From contig NZ_VLKU01000002.1 in the NCBI RefSeq assembly GCF_007830335.1, forward strand, positions 372,001-436,000: a DNA stretch of 64,000 bases. The letters run 5' to 3'. A program made the position numbers and the translations under genes. This DNA is from Paracoccus sulfuroxidans (GTDB lineage: Bacteria > Pseudomonadota > Alphaproteobacteria > Rhodobacterales > Rhodobacteraceae). A model generated the notes under the pieces. That model worked only from the letters and a program-made list of their open reading frames with translations. It was not told the DNA's origin and made no database searches. Shown here piece after piece: positions 24,454 to 33,465 of the stretch. How positions within the stretch are numbered: the first letter of the stretch is position 1; each line of letters opens with the position of its first letter.

Positions 24454-25626
24454 ATGACCACCCAGACCCAAGCCAGCGCACAGGCAGCCCTGGACGAAAT
24501 CCAGAACGTGGCCGCAACGGTCCTGCCAGAGCCTGCAACGGGCGAGCTGCCCTCGCTGGATCAGATCGAGGCCCCCGTCGCCGCCGAAGTGCGCAAGCGG
24601 ATGGATGAGATCGATCTGAAGGACACCGGCTCGATCGTCCATTTCGGCGCGGGTGCGCAGAATGAATTACAGGAAATCAGCCAGTCCATGCTGGCCGATG
24701 TGCGCAACAAGGACGTGGGTCCGGCGGGGGAATCCCTGCGCGACATCGTGACCACGATCCGCGGCTTCTCGATCAGTGAACTGGACGTGCGCCGCGAGCG
24801 CAGCTGGTGGGAACGCCTGCTGGGCCGCGCCGCGCCCTTCGCCAAGTTCATGGCGAATTACGAACAGATCCAGTCCCAGATCGACCGCATCAGCGGCGAG
24901 CTGGACACGCATCAGTCGCGCCTTCTGAAGGACATCAAGTCGCTTGACGTGCTTTATGACCGCACGCTGGATTTCTATGATGAGCTGGCGCTCTATATCG
25001 TCGCCGGCGAAGAAAAGCTGAAAGAGATCGACAGCACGCAGATTCCCGCCGGTGAGGCCGCCATCGCCGCCACGCCCGAGGATGACAAGGTCATGGCCGC
25101 GCAAGCGCTGCGCGATCTGCGCGCCGCCCGCGACGATCTTGAGCGTCGGGTCCATGACCTCAAGCTGACCCGTCAGGTCACCATGCAGTCGCTGCCCTCG
25201 ATCCGGCTGGTGCAGGAAAACGACAAATCGCTGATCACCAAGATCAACTCGACGCTGGTGAACACCATCCCGCTTTGGGAAACCCAGCTCGCGCAGGCCG
25301 TCACCATCCAGCGCGGCGCGGCAGCCGCCCGCGCGGTCAAGGAAGCCAGCGATCTGACGAACGAACTGCTGACCGCGAATGCCAAGAACCTGCGTCAGGC
25401 CAATGCCTCGATCCGGGCCGAGACCGAACGCGGCGTTTTCGACATCCAGTCGGTCCGCACCGCCAATGCCGAACTGATCGCCACCATCGAGGACAGCCTG
25501 CGCATCGCGGATGAGGGCAAGGCCCGCCGCGCCGCCGCCGAACAGGACCTCCAGACCATGGAAAACGACCTGCGCAAGGCCCTGTCATCCTCGAAAGCCA
25601 GCTCTTCACCTGCCGCAACCAGATAG
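24454..25626 (+). CDS. telA: Toxic anion resistance protein, TelA family
   Basis: A 390-residue soluble, largely helical TelA-family protein. The family was named for tellurite resistance, but its members more broadly accompany envelope and membrane-stress genes. Features: a proline- and glutamate-containing N-terminus, SIVHFGAGAQNELQEISQSM, the family core RSWWERLLGRAAPFAKFMANYE, and long coiled coils (QSQIDRISGELDTHQSRLLK, VRTANAELIATIEDSLRIAD). The ATG at 24454 has GAAAGGA upstream. It opens a five-gene plus-strand run with a DUF2927 lipoprotein, an SPFH protein and a zinc-ribbon membrane protein. Tellurite resistance itself is not implied. Confidence 0.93.
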   Translation: MTTQTQASAQAALDEIQNVAATVLPEPATGELPSLDQIEAPVAAEVRKRMDEIDLKDTGSIVHFGAGAQNELQEISQSMLADVRNKDVGPAGESLRDIVTTIRGFSISELDVRRERSWWERLLGRAAPFAKFMANYEQIQSQIDRISGELDTHQSRLLKDIKSLDVLYDRTLDFYDELALYIVAGEEKLKEIDSTQIPAGEAAIAATPEDDKVMAAQALRDLRAARDDLERRVHDLKLTRQVTMQSLPSIRLVQENDKSLITKINSTLVNTIPLWETQLAQAVTIQRGAAAARAVKEASDLTNELLTANAKNLRQANASIRAETERGVFDIQSVRTANAELIATIEDSLRIADEGKARRAAAEQDLQTMENDLRKALSSSKASSSPAATR

Positions 25627-25634
25627 CTTTTTCC

Positions 25635-26690
25635 GTGACCTATTCCGCTTCGCCCTCGCGCCAGTTTGCGCCGCTCGCCCAGCCCCTGAAACGGACGGGG
25701 CTTCTGGCCCTCATGCTGGCGCTGGCCGCCTGTTCGACCGCGCCTTCGGCGCCGTCCACGACGCCGATCCATGCGGTGGCCCCGCGTCCCAAACCGCCCT
25801 TCCCCACGGTGGATCAGGCTGCGCTGCGCCGCGAGCGGGCGGAAAAGGCGCGCGCCGATTCTGCGGCGGCCACGACGGCGGCGAACACGCCCGCCAGCCG
25901 GAACATGCGCGACTATCTGGTCAATATCGAGGACACGCTGATCCGGCGTGGCCTTCTGCGCACCGACGATGGCCGCGACATCCCGCTGACGCCCGAGATG
26001 CTGACCCGCAACTTCATCCAGATCGCGCTGCATGACGAATATCTGCGCAAGGACGGGCGGCTGATCCAGCAGCAGACCCCTGCCCCCCTGCGCCGCTGGC
26101 AAGAGCCGGTGCAGATCCAGATCGTCTTTGGCGATTCGGTGGAACAGGGCCAGCGCAGCCGCGACCGTGCCGATGTCTCGGCACTGGCCGGGCGGTTGGC
26201 GGCGGCCTCGCAGCATCCGGTCGGCGTCACCGGCGCGCGCGGCAATTTCGTCGTGCTGTTTCTCAGCGAGGATGAGCGTCGCGCCATCGGCCCGCGCCTG
26301 ACCTCGCTGGTGCCGGGCATTCCACCCTCGGATGTCGCAGCACTTCAGGACCTGTCGCCGCAGAACTATTGCACGGTCTTCGCCTATTCGCGTGGCGCGC
26401 AGCAGACCTATGCACAGGCGGTGGCGCTGATCCGCGCCGAAACCCCGGCCCGGCTGCGCCGTTCCTGCATCAACGAAGAAATCGCGCAGGGCATGGGGCT
26501 GGCCAATGACAGCAACAAAGCCCGCCCGACAATCTTCAACGATGACGAGGAATTCGCCTATCTGACGCATCAGGATGAGCTTTTGCTGCGCATTCTCTAT
26601 GATCCGCGCCTGCGCCCCGGCATGACCGTCACCGAGGCCGAGCCCATCGTGCTGCAGATCTCGCGAGAGCTTCTGGGGGCCGACGTCTAG
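25635..26690 (+). CDS. DUF2927 lipoprotein
   Basis: A 351-residue predicted lipoprotein: a hydrophobic signal ending in LALAAC with the lipobox Cys at residue 33. The conserved DUF2927 region follows (MRDYLVNIEDTLIRRGLLRT, NFIQIALHDEYLRK, WQEPVQIQIVFGDSV, GARGNFVVLFLSEDER). A later SPQNYCTVFAYS segment and a C-terminal HQDELLLRILYDPRLRPGMT complete it; the latter resembles the zincin-like ends of secreted peptidases but lacks a clear HExxH. It starts with GTG at 25635, 8 nt after telA, without an obvious ribosome site, so it is probably coupled to telA. Function unknown. Confidence 0.88.
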   Translation: MTYSASPSRQFAPLAQPLKRTGLLALMLALAACSTAPSAPSTTPIHAVAPRPKPPFPTVDQAALRRERAEKARADSAAATTAANTPASRNMRDYLVNIEDTLIRRGLLRTDDGRDIPLTPEMLTRNFIQIALHDEYLRKDGRLIQQQTPAPLRRWQEPVQIQIVFGDSVEQGQRSRDRADVSALAGRLAAASQHPVGVTGARGNFVVLFLSEDERRAIGPRLTSLVPGIPPSDVAALQDLSPQNYCTVFAYSRGAQQTYAQAVALIRAETPARLRRSCINEEIAQGMGLANDSNKARPTIFNDDEEFAYLTHQDELLLRILYDPRLRPGMTVTEAEPIVLQISRELLGADV

Positions 26691-26784
26691 GCCACCCACC
26701 TGTCCGTGTCTTGACGGGCGCATCCGATGTCGCACAATCACCCTCGGCGTGCCGGGCGCGCCAGCTTACGCAAAGGCAGGACCC

Positions 26785-27933
26785 ATGAGCATCTTCGACA
26801 TTCTTGGCGGCGAATTCATCGATGTCATCGAATGGACCGACGACAGCCGGACCACCATGGTCTATCGCTATCCCACCGTCGGCAAGGCGATCAAATACGG
26901 CGCCAAGCTGACCGTGCGCGAGGGTCAGGCGGCGGTCTTCATCCATGAAGGCCAGCTTGCCGATGTCTTCACCCCCGGCCTTTACATGCTGGAAACCAAC
27001 AACCTGCCGATCCTGACGCGGTTGCAGCACTGGGACCACGGCTTCCGCAGCCCCTTCAAATCCGAGATCTATTTCGTCAACACCACCCGCTTCAACGACC
27101 AGAAATGGGGCACCAAGAACCCGGTGATCGCGCGCGATCCGGAATTCGGCGCGGTCCGCATCCGGGCCTTTGGCACCTATTCGATGCGAGTAACCGACCC
27201 CGGCAAGTTCATTCGGGAAATCGTCGGCACCGACGGCGAATTCACCAGCGATGAGATCAGCTTCCAACTGCGCAACGTGATCGTGCAAGAGGTCTCGCGC
27301 ATGATCGCAGGCTCGGCCATTCCGGTCCTCGACATGGCGGCGAACACCGAACAGCTGGGCCAGATGATCGCCAAGGCCATCGGCCCGGTGATCGCCGAAT
27401 ACGGCCTGACCATCCCCGAATTCTACATTGAAAACATCAGCCTGCCCGATGAGGTCGAGAAGATGCTCGACAAGCGCACCTCCATGGGCATCGTCGGCGA
27501 TCTGGACCGGTTCGGCCAATATGCCGCCTCCGAGGCGATGCTGAACGCCTCGAACCAGCCGGGCGGTGGCATGGGGGCGGGGCTTGGCGCGGGCATGGGG
27601 GCCGCAATGGGCATGGGGATGGCCATGGGCCAGCAGCGCGGACCCTGGGGCGCGACGCCGCCTGCCGCACCTGCGGCGGGTAGCCAGACGCCGCCTCCGC
27701 TGCCCGGCGGTCAGGCCATCTGGCATGTCGCGATGGACGGGCAATCGGCAGGCCCCTTCGCGGTCAAGGATCTGACCGGGCTGGTCCAGCAGGGCAAGCT
27801 TGCCCGCGACACGCTGGTCTGGTCGCCGGATATGGAAAACTGGACGCCTGCGGCCGAGGTGCGCGAACTCGCCTCGCTCTTTGCCGCGCCCTCCTCGCCT
27901 CCGCCGCTGCCGGGCGGGTCGCAGAACGGCTGA
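26785..27933 (+). CDS. SPFH-domain protein with C-terminal GYF_2 domain
   Basis: A 382-residue protein of the 'virion core protein'/YdjI-like SPFH group. Residues 1-265 form the SPFH module (MSIFDILGGEFIDVIEWTDD, KYGAKLTVREGQAAVFIHEG, IPEFYIENISLPDEVEKML). A Gly/Met-rich linker follows (about residues 268-300), then a Pro-rich stretch. A GYF_2 (DUF4339) domain comes last: IWHVAMDGQSAGPFAVKDLT and LVWSPDMENWTPAAEV. The ATG at 26785 is the natural start of the SPFH family. Related SPFH proteins scaffold membrane-stress complexes together with zinc-ribbon membrane proteins, exactly the kind of gene that follows 12 nt downstream. GYF_2 domains bind partner proteins. Confidence 0.92.
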   Translation: MSIFDILGGEFIDVIEWTDDSRTTMVYRYPTVGKAIKYGAKLTVREGQAAVFIHEGQLADVFTPGLYMLETNNLPILTRLQHWDHGFRSPFKSEIYFVNTTRFNDQKWGTKNPVIARDPEFGAVRIRAFGTYSMRVTDPGKFIREIVGTDGEFTSDEISFQLRNVIVQEVSRMIAGSAIPVLDMAANTEQLGQMIAKAIGPVIAEYGLTIPEFYIENISLPDEVEKMLDKRTSMGIVGDLDRFGQYAASEAMLNASNQPGGGMGAGLGAGMGAAMGMGMAMGQQRGPWGATPPAAPAAGSQTPPPLPGGQAIWHVAMDGQSAGPFAVKDLTGLVQQGKLARDTLVWSPDMENWTPAAEVRELASLFAAPSSPPPLPGGSQNG

Positions 27934-27945
27934 CCGGCCGCCCTG

Positions 27946-29217
27946 ATGTCGACGCAGTACCGCTATCCTTGCGAGAATTGCGGCGCGAGCCTTGAGTTCT
28001 CGCCCGGGCAGCAGACGCTGGTCTGCCCCTATTGCGGCCATGTCCAAGAGATCGAGGACGCGCCCGCCGAGCCGCAGTCGGGCGTGCCGAAAGTCGGCGC
28101 CTCGGGCGGCCCGGCGCTGCAATGGGACGCCAAGCACAAATATGCGGGCCTGACCGAATTGCCGCTGGCCGAGGGGCTGCGGCAGGATCAGGGCAGCGAC
28201 CTGACCGAGGCGGTCCGCACCATGTCCTGCCCGAATTGCGGCGCGAAGATCGAGTTGGCGGGCGAAAGCCACGCCTCGACCTGCCCTTTCTGCGCCACGC
28301 CGATCGTCATGGACACCGGCACCAGCCGCGTGCTGAAACCGCAGGGCGTGCTGCCCTTCGTCGTCTCGCAGGATCAGGCGCAGGCGGCACTTGAGCAATG
28401 GATGCGCGGACTCTGGTTCGCGCCCTCGGGCCTCACGGCCTATGCCCGGCGGGGCCGCAAGATGGACGGGGTCTATTCGCCCTTCTGGACCTTCGATGCC
28501 GACACCGATTCGAGCTATACCGGCGCGCGGGGCGATTACTACTATGAAACCGTCTGGGTCACGCGTGAGGTGAACGGCCGCAGCCAGCAGGTCGCCGAAC
28601 AGGTCCGCCGCACCCGCTGGCACAATGTGCAAGGTCAGGTCGGGCGCAGCTTCGACGATGTGCTGGTCCTGGCCGCGACCTCGCTGCCGCGCCGGATCAC
28701 CGATGCGCTGACGCCCTGGGACCTGTCGCATCTGACCAGCTACCGCCCCGAATATCTGGCGGGCTTTCTGGCCGAGGGCTATACCGTGCCGCTGTCGGAC
28801 GGGCACGGCATCGCGCGGCAGGAAATGGCCTCGGTCATCTCGATGGATGTGCGCCGCGACATCGGCGGGGATGAGCAGCGCATCACCGGCATCCAGACCC
28901 GCTACAGCGACGAGACCTTCAAGCATATCCTGCTGCCGGTCTGGACCGCCGCCTATCGCTACAACGGCAAAAGCTATCGCTTCGTGGTGAACGGCCAGTC
29001 GGGCCGCGTGCAGGGCGAACGGCCATGGTCGGTCTGGAAGATCGCGCTGGCGGTGCTTCTGGGCCTGATCCTGCTGGGCGCGGCCCTCTATCTGTCCGAG
29101 CGCAGCGGCTATATCAACATCGGCGATGGCGGCGGCTATCTGGCGCCCGATATTTCCATTCGCAACGGCCAGAGCTACGACAGCGACGGCGGCGGATATG
29201 TCATCCGCGGATATTAG
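27946..29217 (+). CDS. Zinc-ribbon membrane protein (YdjG-like; not PriA)
   Basis: A 423-residue protein with two N-terminal zinc ribbons, CENCGAS...CPYCG and CPNCGAK...CPFCA, a long soluble middle (LRQDQGSDLTEAVRTMSCPN, SPFWTFDADTDSSYTGARG), and one C-terminal membrane segment (WKIALAVLLGLILLGAALYL) followed by a short Gly/Asp-rich end. Proteins of this kind are often misnamed 'PriA helicase', but there is no helicase motif here. In Bacillus, a zinc-ribbon membrane protein (YdjG) works with an SPFH protein (YdjI) in recruiting a PspA-type factor to stressed membranes. The neighbour is an SPFH protein, so a similar pair is likely; no pspA gene is present. Confidence 0.87.
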   Translation: MSTQYRYPCENCGASLEFSPGQQTLVCPYCGHVQEIEDAPAEPQSGVPKVGASGGPALQWDAKHKYAGLTELPLAEGLRQDQGSDLTEAVRTMSCPNCGAKIELAGESHASTCPFCATPIVMDTGTSRVLKPQGVLPFVVSQDQAQAALEQWMRGLWFAPSGLTAYARRGRKMDGVYSPFWTFDADTDSSYTGARGDYYYETVWVTREVNGRSQQVAEQVRRTRWHNVQGQVGRSFDDVLVLAATSLPRRITDALTPWDLSHLTSYRPEYLAGFLAEGYTVPLSDGHGIARQEMASVISMDVRRDIGGDEQRITGIQTRYSDETFKHILLPVWTAAYRYNGKSYRFVVNGQSGRVQGERPWSVWKIALAVLLGLILLGAALYLSERSGYINIGDGGGYLAPDISIRNGQSYDSDGGGYVIRGY

Positions 29218-29228
29218 CGAGGCAGGCC

Positions 29229-30170
29229 ATGATTCTTTGCGCGGGCGAATCCCTGATCGACATGGTGCAGGACCTGCAAAACCTCGACCGGCTGGCCTTT
29301 CGCCCGCTGGCCGGAGGCTCGGTCTATAACACCGCCGTGGCACTTGGCCGGCTGGGGGTGCCGACGGGCTATCTGTGGCCGATGTCGCGCGATGCGCTGG
29401 CCGAGGCCGTGCTGCTGCCCCCGCTGGCCGAGGCGAATGTGGACATCTCGCTCTGCCCGCGCACCGAACGCCAGACGACGCTGGCCTTTGTCGAGCTGAA
29501 TGAGCGGCAGGCCACCTATCGCTTCTATGACGAAGGCTCGGCGGGCCGGATGTTCAGCATCGATGAGTTGCCCGCGCTGCCAAAGACCGTCTCGGCGCTT
29601 TTCATCGGCGGCATCAGCCTGGTCCCGGACCCCTGCGGCGCGACCATCGAGGAACTGGTCGCCCGCGCCCGCGCGCGCGGCATTCCGGTGATGATGGACC
29701 CGAATATCCGCCCCTTCTTCATCACCGATGAGGTGGCCTATCGCGCCCGCCTGTCGCGGCTGCTGGCGCAGGTCGACATGGTGAAACTGTCGCTTGACGA
29801 GATCACCTGGCTGACCGGGCATGATGGCTCGGTCCAGCAACTGATCGCCGAGATCCTCGCCATGGGGCCGAAGGTCGTCTTCTATACCGACGGCGAGCGG
29901 GGGGCCGAGGCGCATTGGCAGGGCGGCGCGGTGGCGCGACCCGCGAAACCGGTCACGGTCGAGGATACGATCGGCGCGGGCGACACCTTCAACGCGGGCA
30001 TTCTGGCGCATCTGAGCCGCATGGACGCCCTGAAGGACGGGCTTTCCCGTCTCGACGAAAAGATGCTGGGCGAGGCCCTGTCGCTGGCCGTGGCAGCGGC
30101 GGCCGTCACCGTCTCGCGCCACGGGGCGAACCCGCCCTGGGCGCATGAGGTGGCCGCCCATCAGGGCTAA
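29229..30170 (+). CDS. PfkB-family carbohydrate kinase
   Basis: A 313-residue sugar kinase of the ribokinase/PfkB family, most like fructokinases. It shows the N-terminal substrate region LAGGSVYNTAVALGRLGVPT, a middle DPNIRPFF, and the C-terminal anion hole with catalytic Asp in DTIGAGDTFNAGIL. GAGGCAGG precedes the ATG at 29229; upstream in-frame sequence belongs to the previous gene. It lies 11 nt after the zinc-ribbon gene, so it is probably in the same transcript. Its TAA overlaps the stop of the convergent hflX gene by 2 nt, with no terminator hairpin between. Sugar specificity is not readable. Confidence 0.9.
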   Translation: MILCAGESLIDMVQDLQNLDRLAFRPLAGGSVYNTAVALGRLGVPTGYLWPMSRDALAEAVLLPPLAEANVDISLCPRTERQTTLAFVELNERQATYRFYDEGSAGRMFSIDELPALPKTVSALFIGGISLVPDPCGATIEELVARARARGIPVMMDPNIRPFFITDEVAYRARLSRLLAQVDMVKLSLDEITWLTGHDGSVQQLIAEILAMGPKVVFYTDGERGAEAHWQGGAVARPAKPVTVEDTIGAGDTFNAGILAHLSRMDALKDGLSRLDEKMLGEALSLAVAAAAVTVSRHGANPPWAHEVAAHQG

Positions 30171-31474
30171 AGCGCTTCGTAGGCCGCTTTCTGACGCTCG
30201 GTCCAGCTGACGCGCACATGCGTGCCGTCGTCCTGATGCGCTTCCGAGGTGACGATCCCCTGCCGATGCAGCCAGGCACGGCGACGGCCATCGGAATGGC
30301 CCAGCACCAGCTCGGCCTCATGGCGCGGCTCGTCCAGCGTCTCGGCCAGCGAGGCCTCGACGTTCCTCAGCAGATCCTCCAGCCCCTCGCCAGAGAGCGC
30401 GCTGACCGCCTGCACATCCTCGCGCCGCGCATCGGTGCGGCGCAGCGCCGCCCGCGTTTCGGCCGAAAGCGCGTCGATCTTGTTCCAGACCTCGATCAGC
30501 GCGACGTCATCCTCGACCCCAAGGCTTTCGAGGATCTCGCCCACGTCTCCGGCCTGTTCCTCGGTCTCGGGATGGCTGATGTCGCGCACATGCAGGATGA
30601 GATCGGCGGCCAGCACCTCTTCCAGCGTGGCGCGGAAGGCGGCGACCAGCTCATGCGGCAGATCGCTGATGAAACCCACGGTATCGGACAGGATCACCCG
30701 CCGCCCGCCAGGCAGCACCATCTGCCGCATGGTCGGGTCCAGCGTGGCAAACAGCTGGTCCTTGGCCATGACCTCAGCCCCGGTCAGCCGGTTAAACAGC
30801 GTCGACTTTCCGGCGTTGGTATAGCCCACCAGCGAGACGATGGGATAAGGCACCTTGGCGCGGGCCTTGCGGTGCAGCTCACGCGTCTTGACCACGCGCT
30901 CCAGCTGGCGGCGCAGGCGTACCATCTGGTCGTCGATGGCGCGCCGGTCGGCCTCGATCTGGGTCTCGCCCGGGCCGCCGACGAAGCCGAAGCCGCCGCG
31001 CTGGCGCTCAAGGTGGGTCCAGGCGCGCACCAGCCGCGTGCGCTGATAGGCCAGTGCGGCCAGTTCGACCTGCAGCACGCCTTCGCGGGTATGGGCGCGG
31101 TCGGCAAAGATTTCCAGAATCAGCCCGGTCCGGTCCAGGATCTTGACGTCCCATTCCTTTTCCAGGTTGCGCTGCTGGACCGGCGTGACCGGCCCGTCGA
31201 TCAGCACCAGCTCGGCCCCTTCGCCATCGGCCACGGCCTTCAGCCGCTCACCGATTTCCTGCCGCTTGCCCTTGGAAAACAGCATGCCCGCATCGGGCTT
31301 GCGCAGGCGCGCGACCTCGGCCCCGGTCACCTCGATGGCGGGCAGCGCATGCGCGAGCGCCACGGCCTCTTCCAGCGCCAGCTCGGGCGAGCGGCGCGTG
31401 CGGGAGTTGCCCAGATCGGGGTGGATCACATAGGCGCGGGTCTGACGGGACTGCGTCTCGTTCAGTTCGCCCAA
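30167..31474 (-). CDS. hflX: Ribosome-associated GTPase HflX
   Basis: A 435-residue GTPase that binds the large ribosomal subunit and splits stalled ribosomes, notably under heat or antibiotic stress. The N-terminal HflX domain ends in GFGFVGGPGETQIEADRR. The G domain shows G1 VGYTNAGKSTLFNRLTG, switch I KDQLFATLDPTMRQM, G3 DTVGFISDLPHELVAAF and G4 VWNKID. The start lies directly after the hfq stop, the conserved hfq-hflX order of Proteobacteria. The extra C-terminal 60 residues are normal for the alphaproteobacterial form. Confidence 0.96.
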   Translation of the reverse strand: MGELNETQSRQTRAYVIHPDLGNSRTRRSPELALEEAVALAHALPAIEVTGAEVARLRKPDAGMLFSKGKRQEIGERLKAVADGEGAELVLIDGPVTPVQQRNLEKEWDVKILDRTGLILEIFADRAHTREGVLQVELAALAYQRTRLVRAWTHLERQRGGFGFVGGPGETQIEADRRAIDDQMVRLRRQLERVVKTRELHRKARAKVPYPIVSLVGYTNAGKSTLFNRLTGAEVMAKDQLFATLDPTMRQMVLPGGRRVILSDTVGFISDLPHELVAAFRATLEEVLAADLILHVRDISHPETEEQAGDVGEILESLGVEDDVALIEVWNKIDALSAETRAALRRTDARREDVQAVSALSGEGLEDLLRNVEASLAETLDEPRHEAELVLGHSDGRRRAWLHRQGIVTSEAHQDDGTHVRVSWTERQKAAYEAL

Positions 31475-31708
31475 TCAGTCCTCGCCTTCATAAAGGCTGA
31501 TCGGCTGGCCGGGCATGATCGTCGAGATCGCATGCTTGTAGACCAGTTGCGACTGCCCGTCGCGGCGCAGAAGGACGCAGAAATTGTCGAACCAGGTGAT
31601 GACGCCCTGAAGTTTCACACCGTTGATCAGAAAGATCGTGACCGGGACCTTGGCTTTGCGAACATGGTTGAGAAACGCGTCCTGAAGGTTTTGTTTATCG
31701 CCGGCCAT
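31475..31708 (-). CDS. hfq: RNA chaperone Hfq
   Basis: A 77-residue Sm-like protein that forms a hexameric ring and pairs small RNAs with mRNAs. The Sm1 motif is [20 protein letters not shown] and the Sm2 motif includes [12 protein letters not shown] with the YKHA poly-U pocket. The C-terminal tail is very short ([11 protein letters not shown]), as usual in Rhodobacterales. It is in one unit with hflX and has its own likely promoter in the 130-nt gap after trkH. Confidence 0.98.
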   Translation of the reverse strand: MAGDKQNLQDAFLNHVRKAKVPVTIFLINGVKLQGVITWFDNFCVLLRRDGQSQLVYKHAISTIMPGQPISLYEGED

Positions 31709-31756
31709 TTTTTACACCTTGTTCTTATTGGGTTCATTTTTCTGGACTTACCTAAC

Positions 31757-31784
31757 ATTTAGGTCAGCGCCAACGGCCTTGCAA
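31757..31784 (-). promoter_or_regulatory. Candidate hfq promoter with overlapping dyad
   Basis: On the minus strand TTGCAA (31784-31779) and CTAAAT (31762-31757) are 16 nt apart, about 50 nt upstream of hfq. The -10 lies within a 6-bp dyad ACCTAA / TTAGGT (31750-31764). The dyad could be an operator; evidence is motif only. Confidence 0.4.
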
Positions 31785-31838
31785 GCAAGAGCGATGCGCG
31801 CGCCCGGCGGCTTTTCGCACCCCTGTTGCAGGAAGGCA

Positions 31839-33461
31839 CTAGCGCCGCCAGAATTCCGGCGTCAGCAGCGTCAGAATGACCAGCGTCTCCAGCCGTCCGA
31901 CGATCATTGCGCCCGCCAGAACCGCCTTGGTCATCGCGGGAAGTCCCGCCCAGCCCTGCCAGGGGGCGCCAGCCACGCCGGCGCTGCCCTGAAACGTCGG
32001 GGTCAGCGGAATCGTTCCGGCCAGCGGTCCGGTATTCGTCAGGGCCGAGATCGACAGGATCATCGCGCTGTCGAACTCGATTTCCTGGAATGACACCAGC
32101 GCCATGACCACGGCAATCGAAAGCGCGAACAGCATGAAGAAGATGAAGGCCAGATAGGCGCCCTCGCGCCGCAGACGCCGCGCGATCAGCCCGCCGCCTG
32201 CGACCGATTGCGGATAGATGATCTTTTCCATCTCACGCTCGGCATGCCGGGCCAGCGCATAGACGCGCAGCAGTTTCACCCCGCCCGCAGCCGTCGCCAC
32301 CCCACCGCCCATCATCGCCAGCCCCGCCAGCAGCAGCCCCGGAGAGCTGAAGCCCGACCAGTTCCGCGCAATCTCCCAATCGACCGAGTTCCAGCCGGTC
32401 GTTGTCAGATAGCTCATCGCGTTGAAAAGCGCCCCCCAGGCCGAGGAGAGCGCGCTTTCGAAGTTCTCGGCAAAGCTGCGCGCGCCCGGCAGGGCCACGT
32501 CGATGGCGCCGATGAAATGGCGCAGCAGAAGCAGCACCGTGACCAGAAGAACCACCCCCGCCGCCAGCCGCAGTTCCGGGTCGGTGACCCAGCTTTCACT
32601 GGCGACCAGCTCTCCCCCGCCCGGCCAGAACCGGCGCGACAGCGCGGGGATCAGGAACAGAAGCACGACGAATTCACCCGCACGCCCGCTGCCCTGCCCG
32701 GCCTGCCCGCTGGTCGGGCTGATGCCGCTGGTCGACAGCGTGCCCATGGCGCGGCAAAGTGCCACCAGCCCCTCATCCCCCAGGGTCAGCAGCAGCACCC
32801 AGACCAGAAGCGTCAGCCCCGCATAGATCGGCGCCACCAGCCGGGCCGAGCGCAGCATGCGGTAGGTCGGGCTTGCCAGCGCGGTCTGATACGAAGGGTC
32901 TGACAGGTGGCGCTGCTGATAGACCGGCTCGGCCCCGTTCGGCAGCCGCTCGAACCGCTCGTTGCGGCCATAGGGGCTGGTCATGATCTCGAACCCGCCG
33001 ACATGCAGCGGTGCCAGCAGCGCGACGGCCGAGACCAGCATGAAAAGCCCGCCCAGCCAGCCGACGATGCCCCGCCACAGATGCAGCGGGTCGGGCAGCA
33101 GCTCGCCCGAATAAAGCGTGGCCCCGGTGGTGGTCAGCGAAGACACCATCTCCCACCAGGCGTTCAGAAAGCCGGTATCGGGCAGCGCGGCCAGAAAGGG
33201 CACGGCCATCATCGCGGGCAGAAGCGTCATCGTGCCGATCATGGTCAGCAGGACGGTGCGCGTGCGTGGCCCCTCGGCCCAGTCGATGGTGGCAAGGCCG
33301 ATCAGACCGATCAGCAGCGAAAACAGCCCCGCACACAGGAAGAAGGCCATGGCGATGCGCTGGTCCCCCAAGGCGCTCGCATAGGCGCCGGGCAACAGCA
33401 TCGCCAGCGCCCCCACCCCTGCAAGGATCACGATCAGCGGCAGGCGGACAAGAACACGCAT
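31839..33461 (-). CDS. trkH: Potassium uptake protein TrkH
   Basis: The membrane pore subunit of the Trk potassium system (540 residues). It has multiple hydrophobic helices and the repeated selectivity-filter type loops, e.g. SSLTTTGATLYSGE, MGTLSTSGISPTSG, SYLTTTGWNSVDWE and SALTNTGPL. The start at 33461 (MRVLVRLPLIVILAG) lies 4 nt after trkA and gives a first membrane helix; the longer frame to 33524 runs into trkA. It is slightly longer than most TrkH because of a polar insert (about residues 260-300). Works with TrkA as gate. Confidence 0.92.
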   Translation of the reverse strand: MRVLVRLPLIVILAGVGALAMLLPGAYASALGDQRIAMAFFLCAGLFSLLIGLIGLATIDWAEGPRTRTVLLTMIGTMTLLPAMMAVPFLAALPDTGFLNAWWEMVSSLTTTGATLYSGELLPDPLHLWRGIVGWLGGLFMLVSAVALLAPLHVGGFEIMTSPYGRNERFERLPNGAEPVYQQRHLSDPSYQTALASPTYRMLRSARLVAPIYAGLTLLVWVLLLTLGDEGLVALCRAMGTLSTSGISPTSGQAGQGSGRAGEFVVLLFLIPALSRRFWPGGGELVASESWVTDPELRLAAGVVLLVTVLLLLRHFIGAIDVALPGARSFAENFESALSSAWGALFNAMSYLTTTGWNSVDWEIARNWSGFSSPGLLLAGLAMMGGGVATAAGGVKLLRVYALARHAEREMEKIIYPQSVAGGGLIARRLRREGAYLAFIFFMLFALSIAVVMALVSFQEIEFDSAMILSISALTNTGPLAGTIPLTPTFQGSAGVAGAPWQGWAGLPAMTKAVLAGAMIVGRLETLVILTLLTPEFWRR

Positions 33462-33465
33462 CACG

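Noticed and set aside
27946-29217. Annotation as primosomal helicase PriA
   Set aside because: Only zinc ribbons recall PriA; there are no helicase motifs, and a C-terminal membrane helix is present.
26629-29343. Minus-strand frame of 904 codons over the SPFH and zinc-ribbon genes
   Set aside because: Composition is Arg/His/Gly-rich with no domain, and the plus strand carries well-supported genes.
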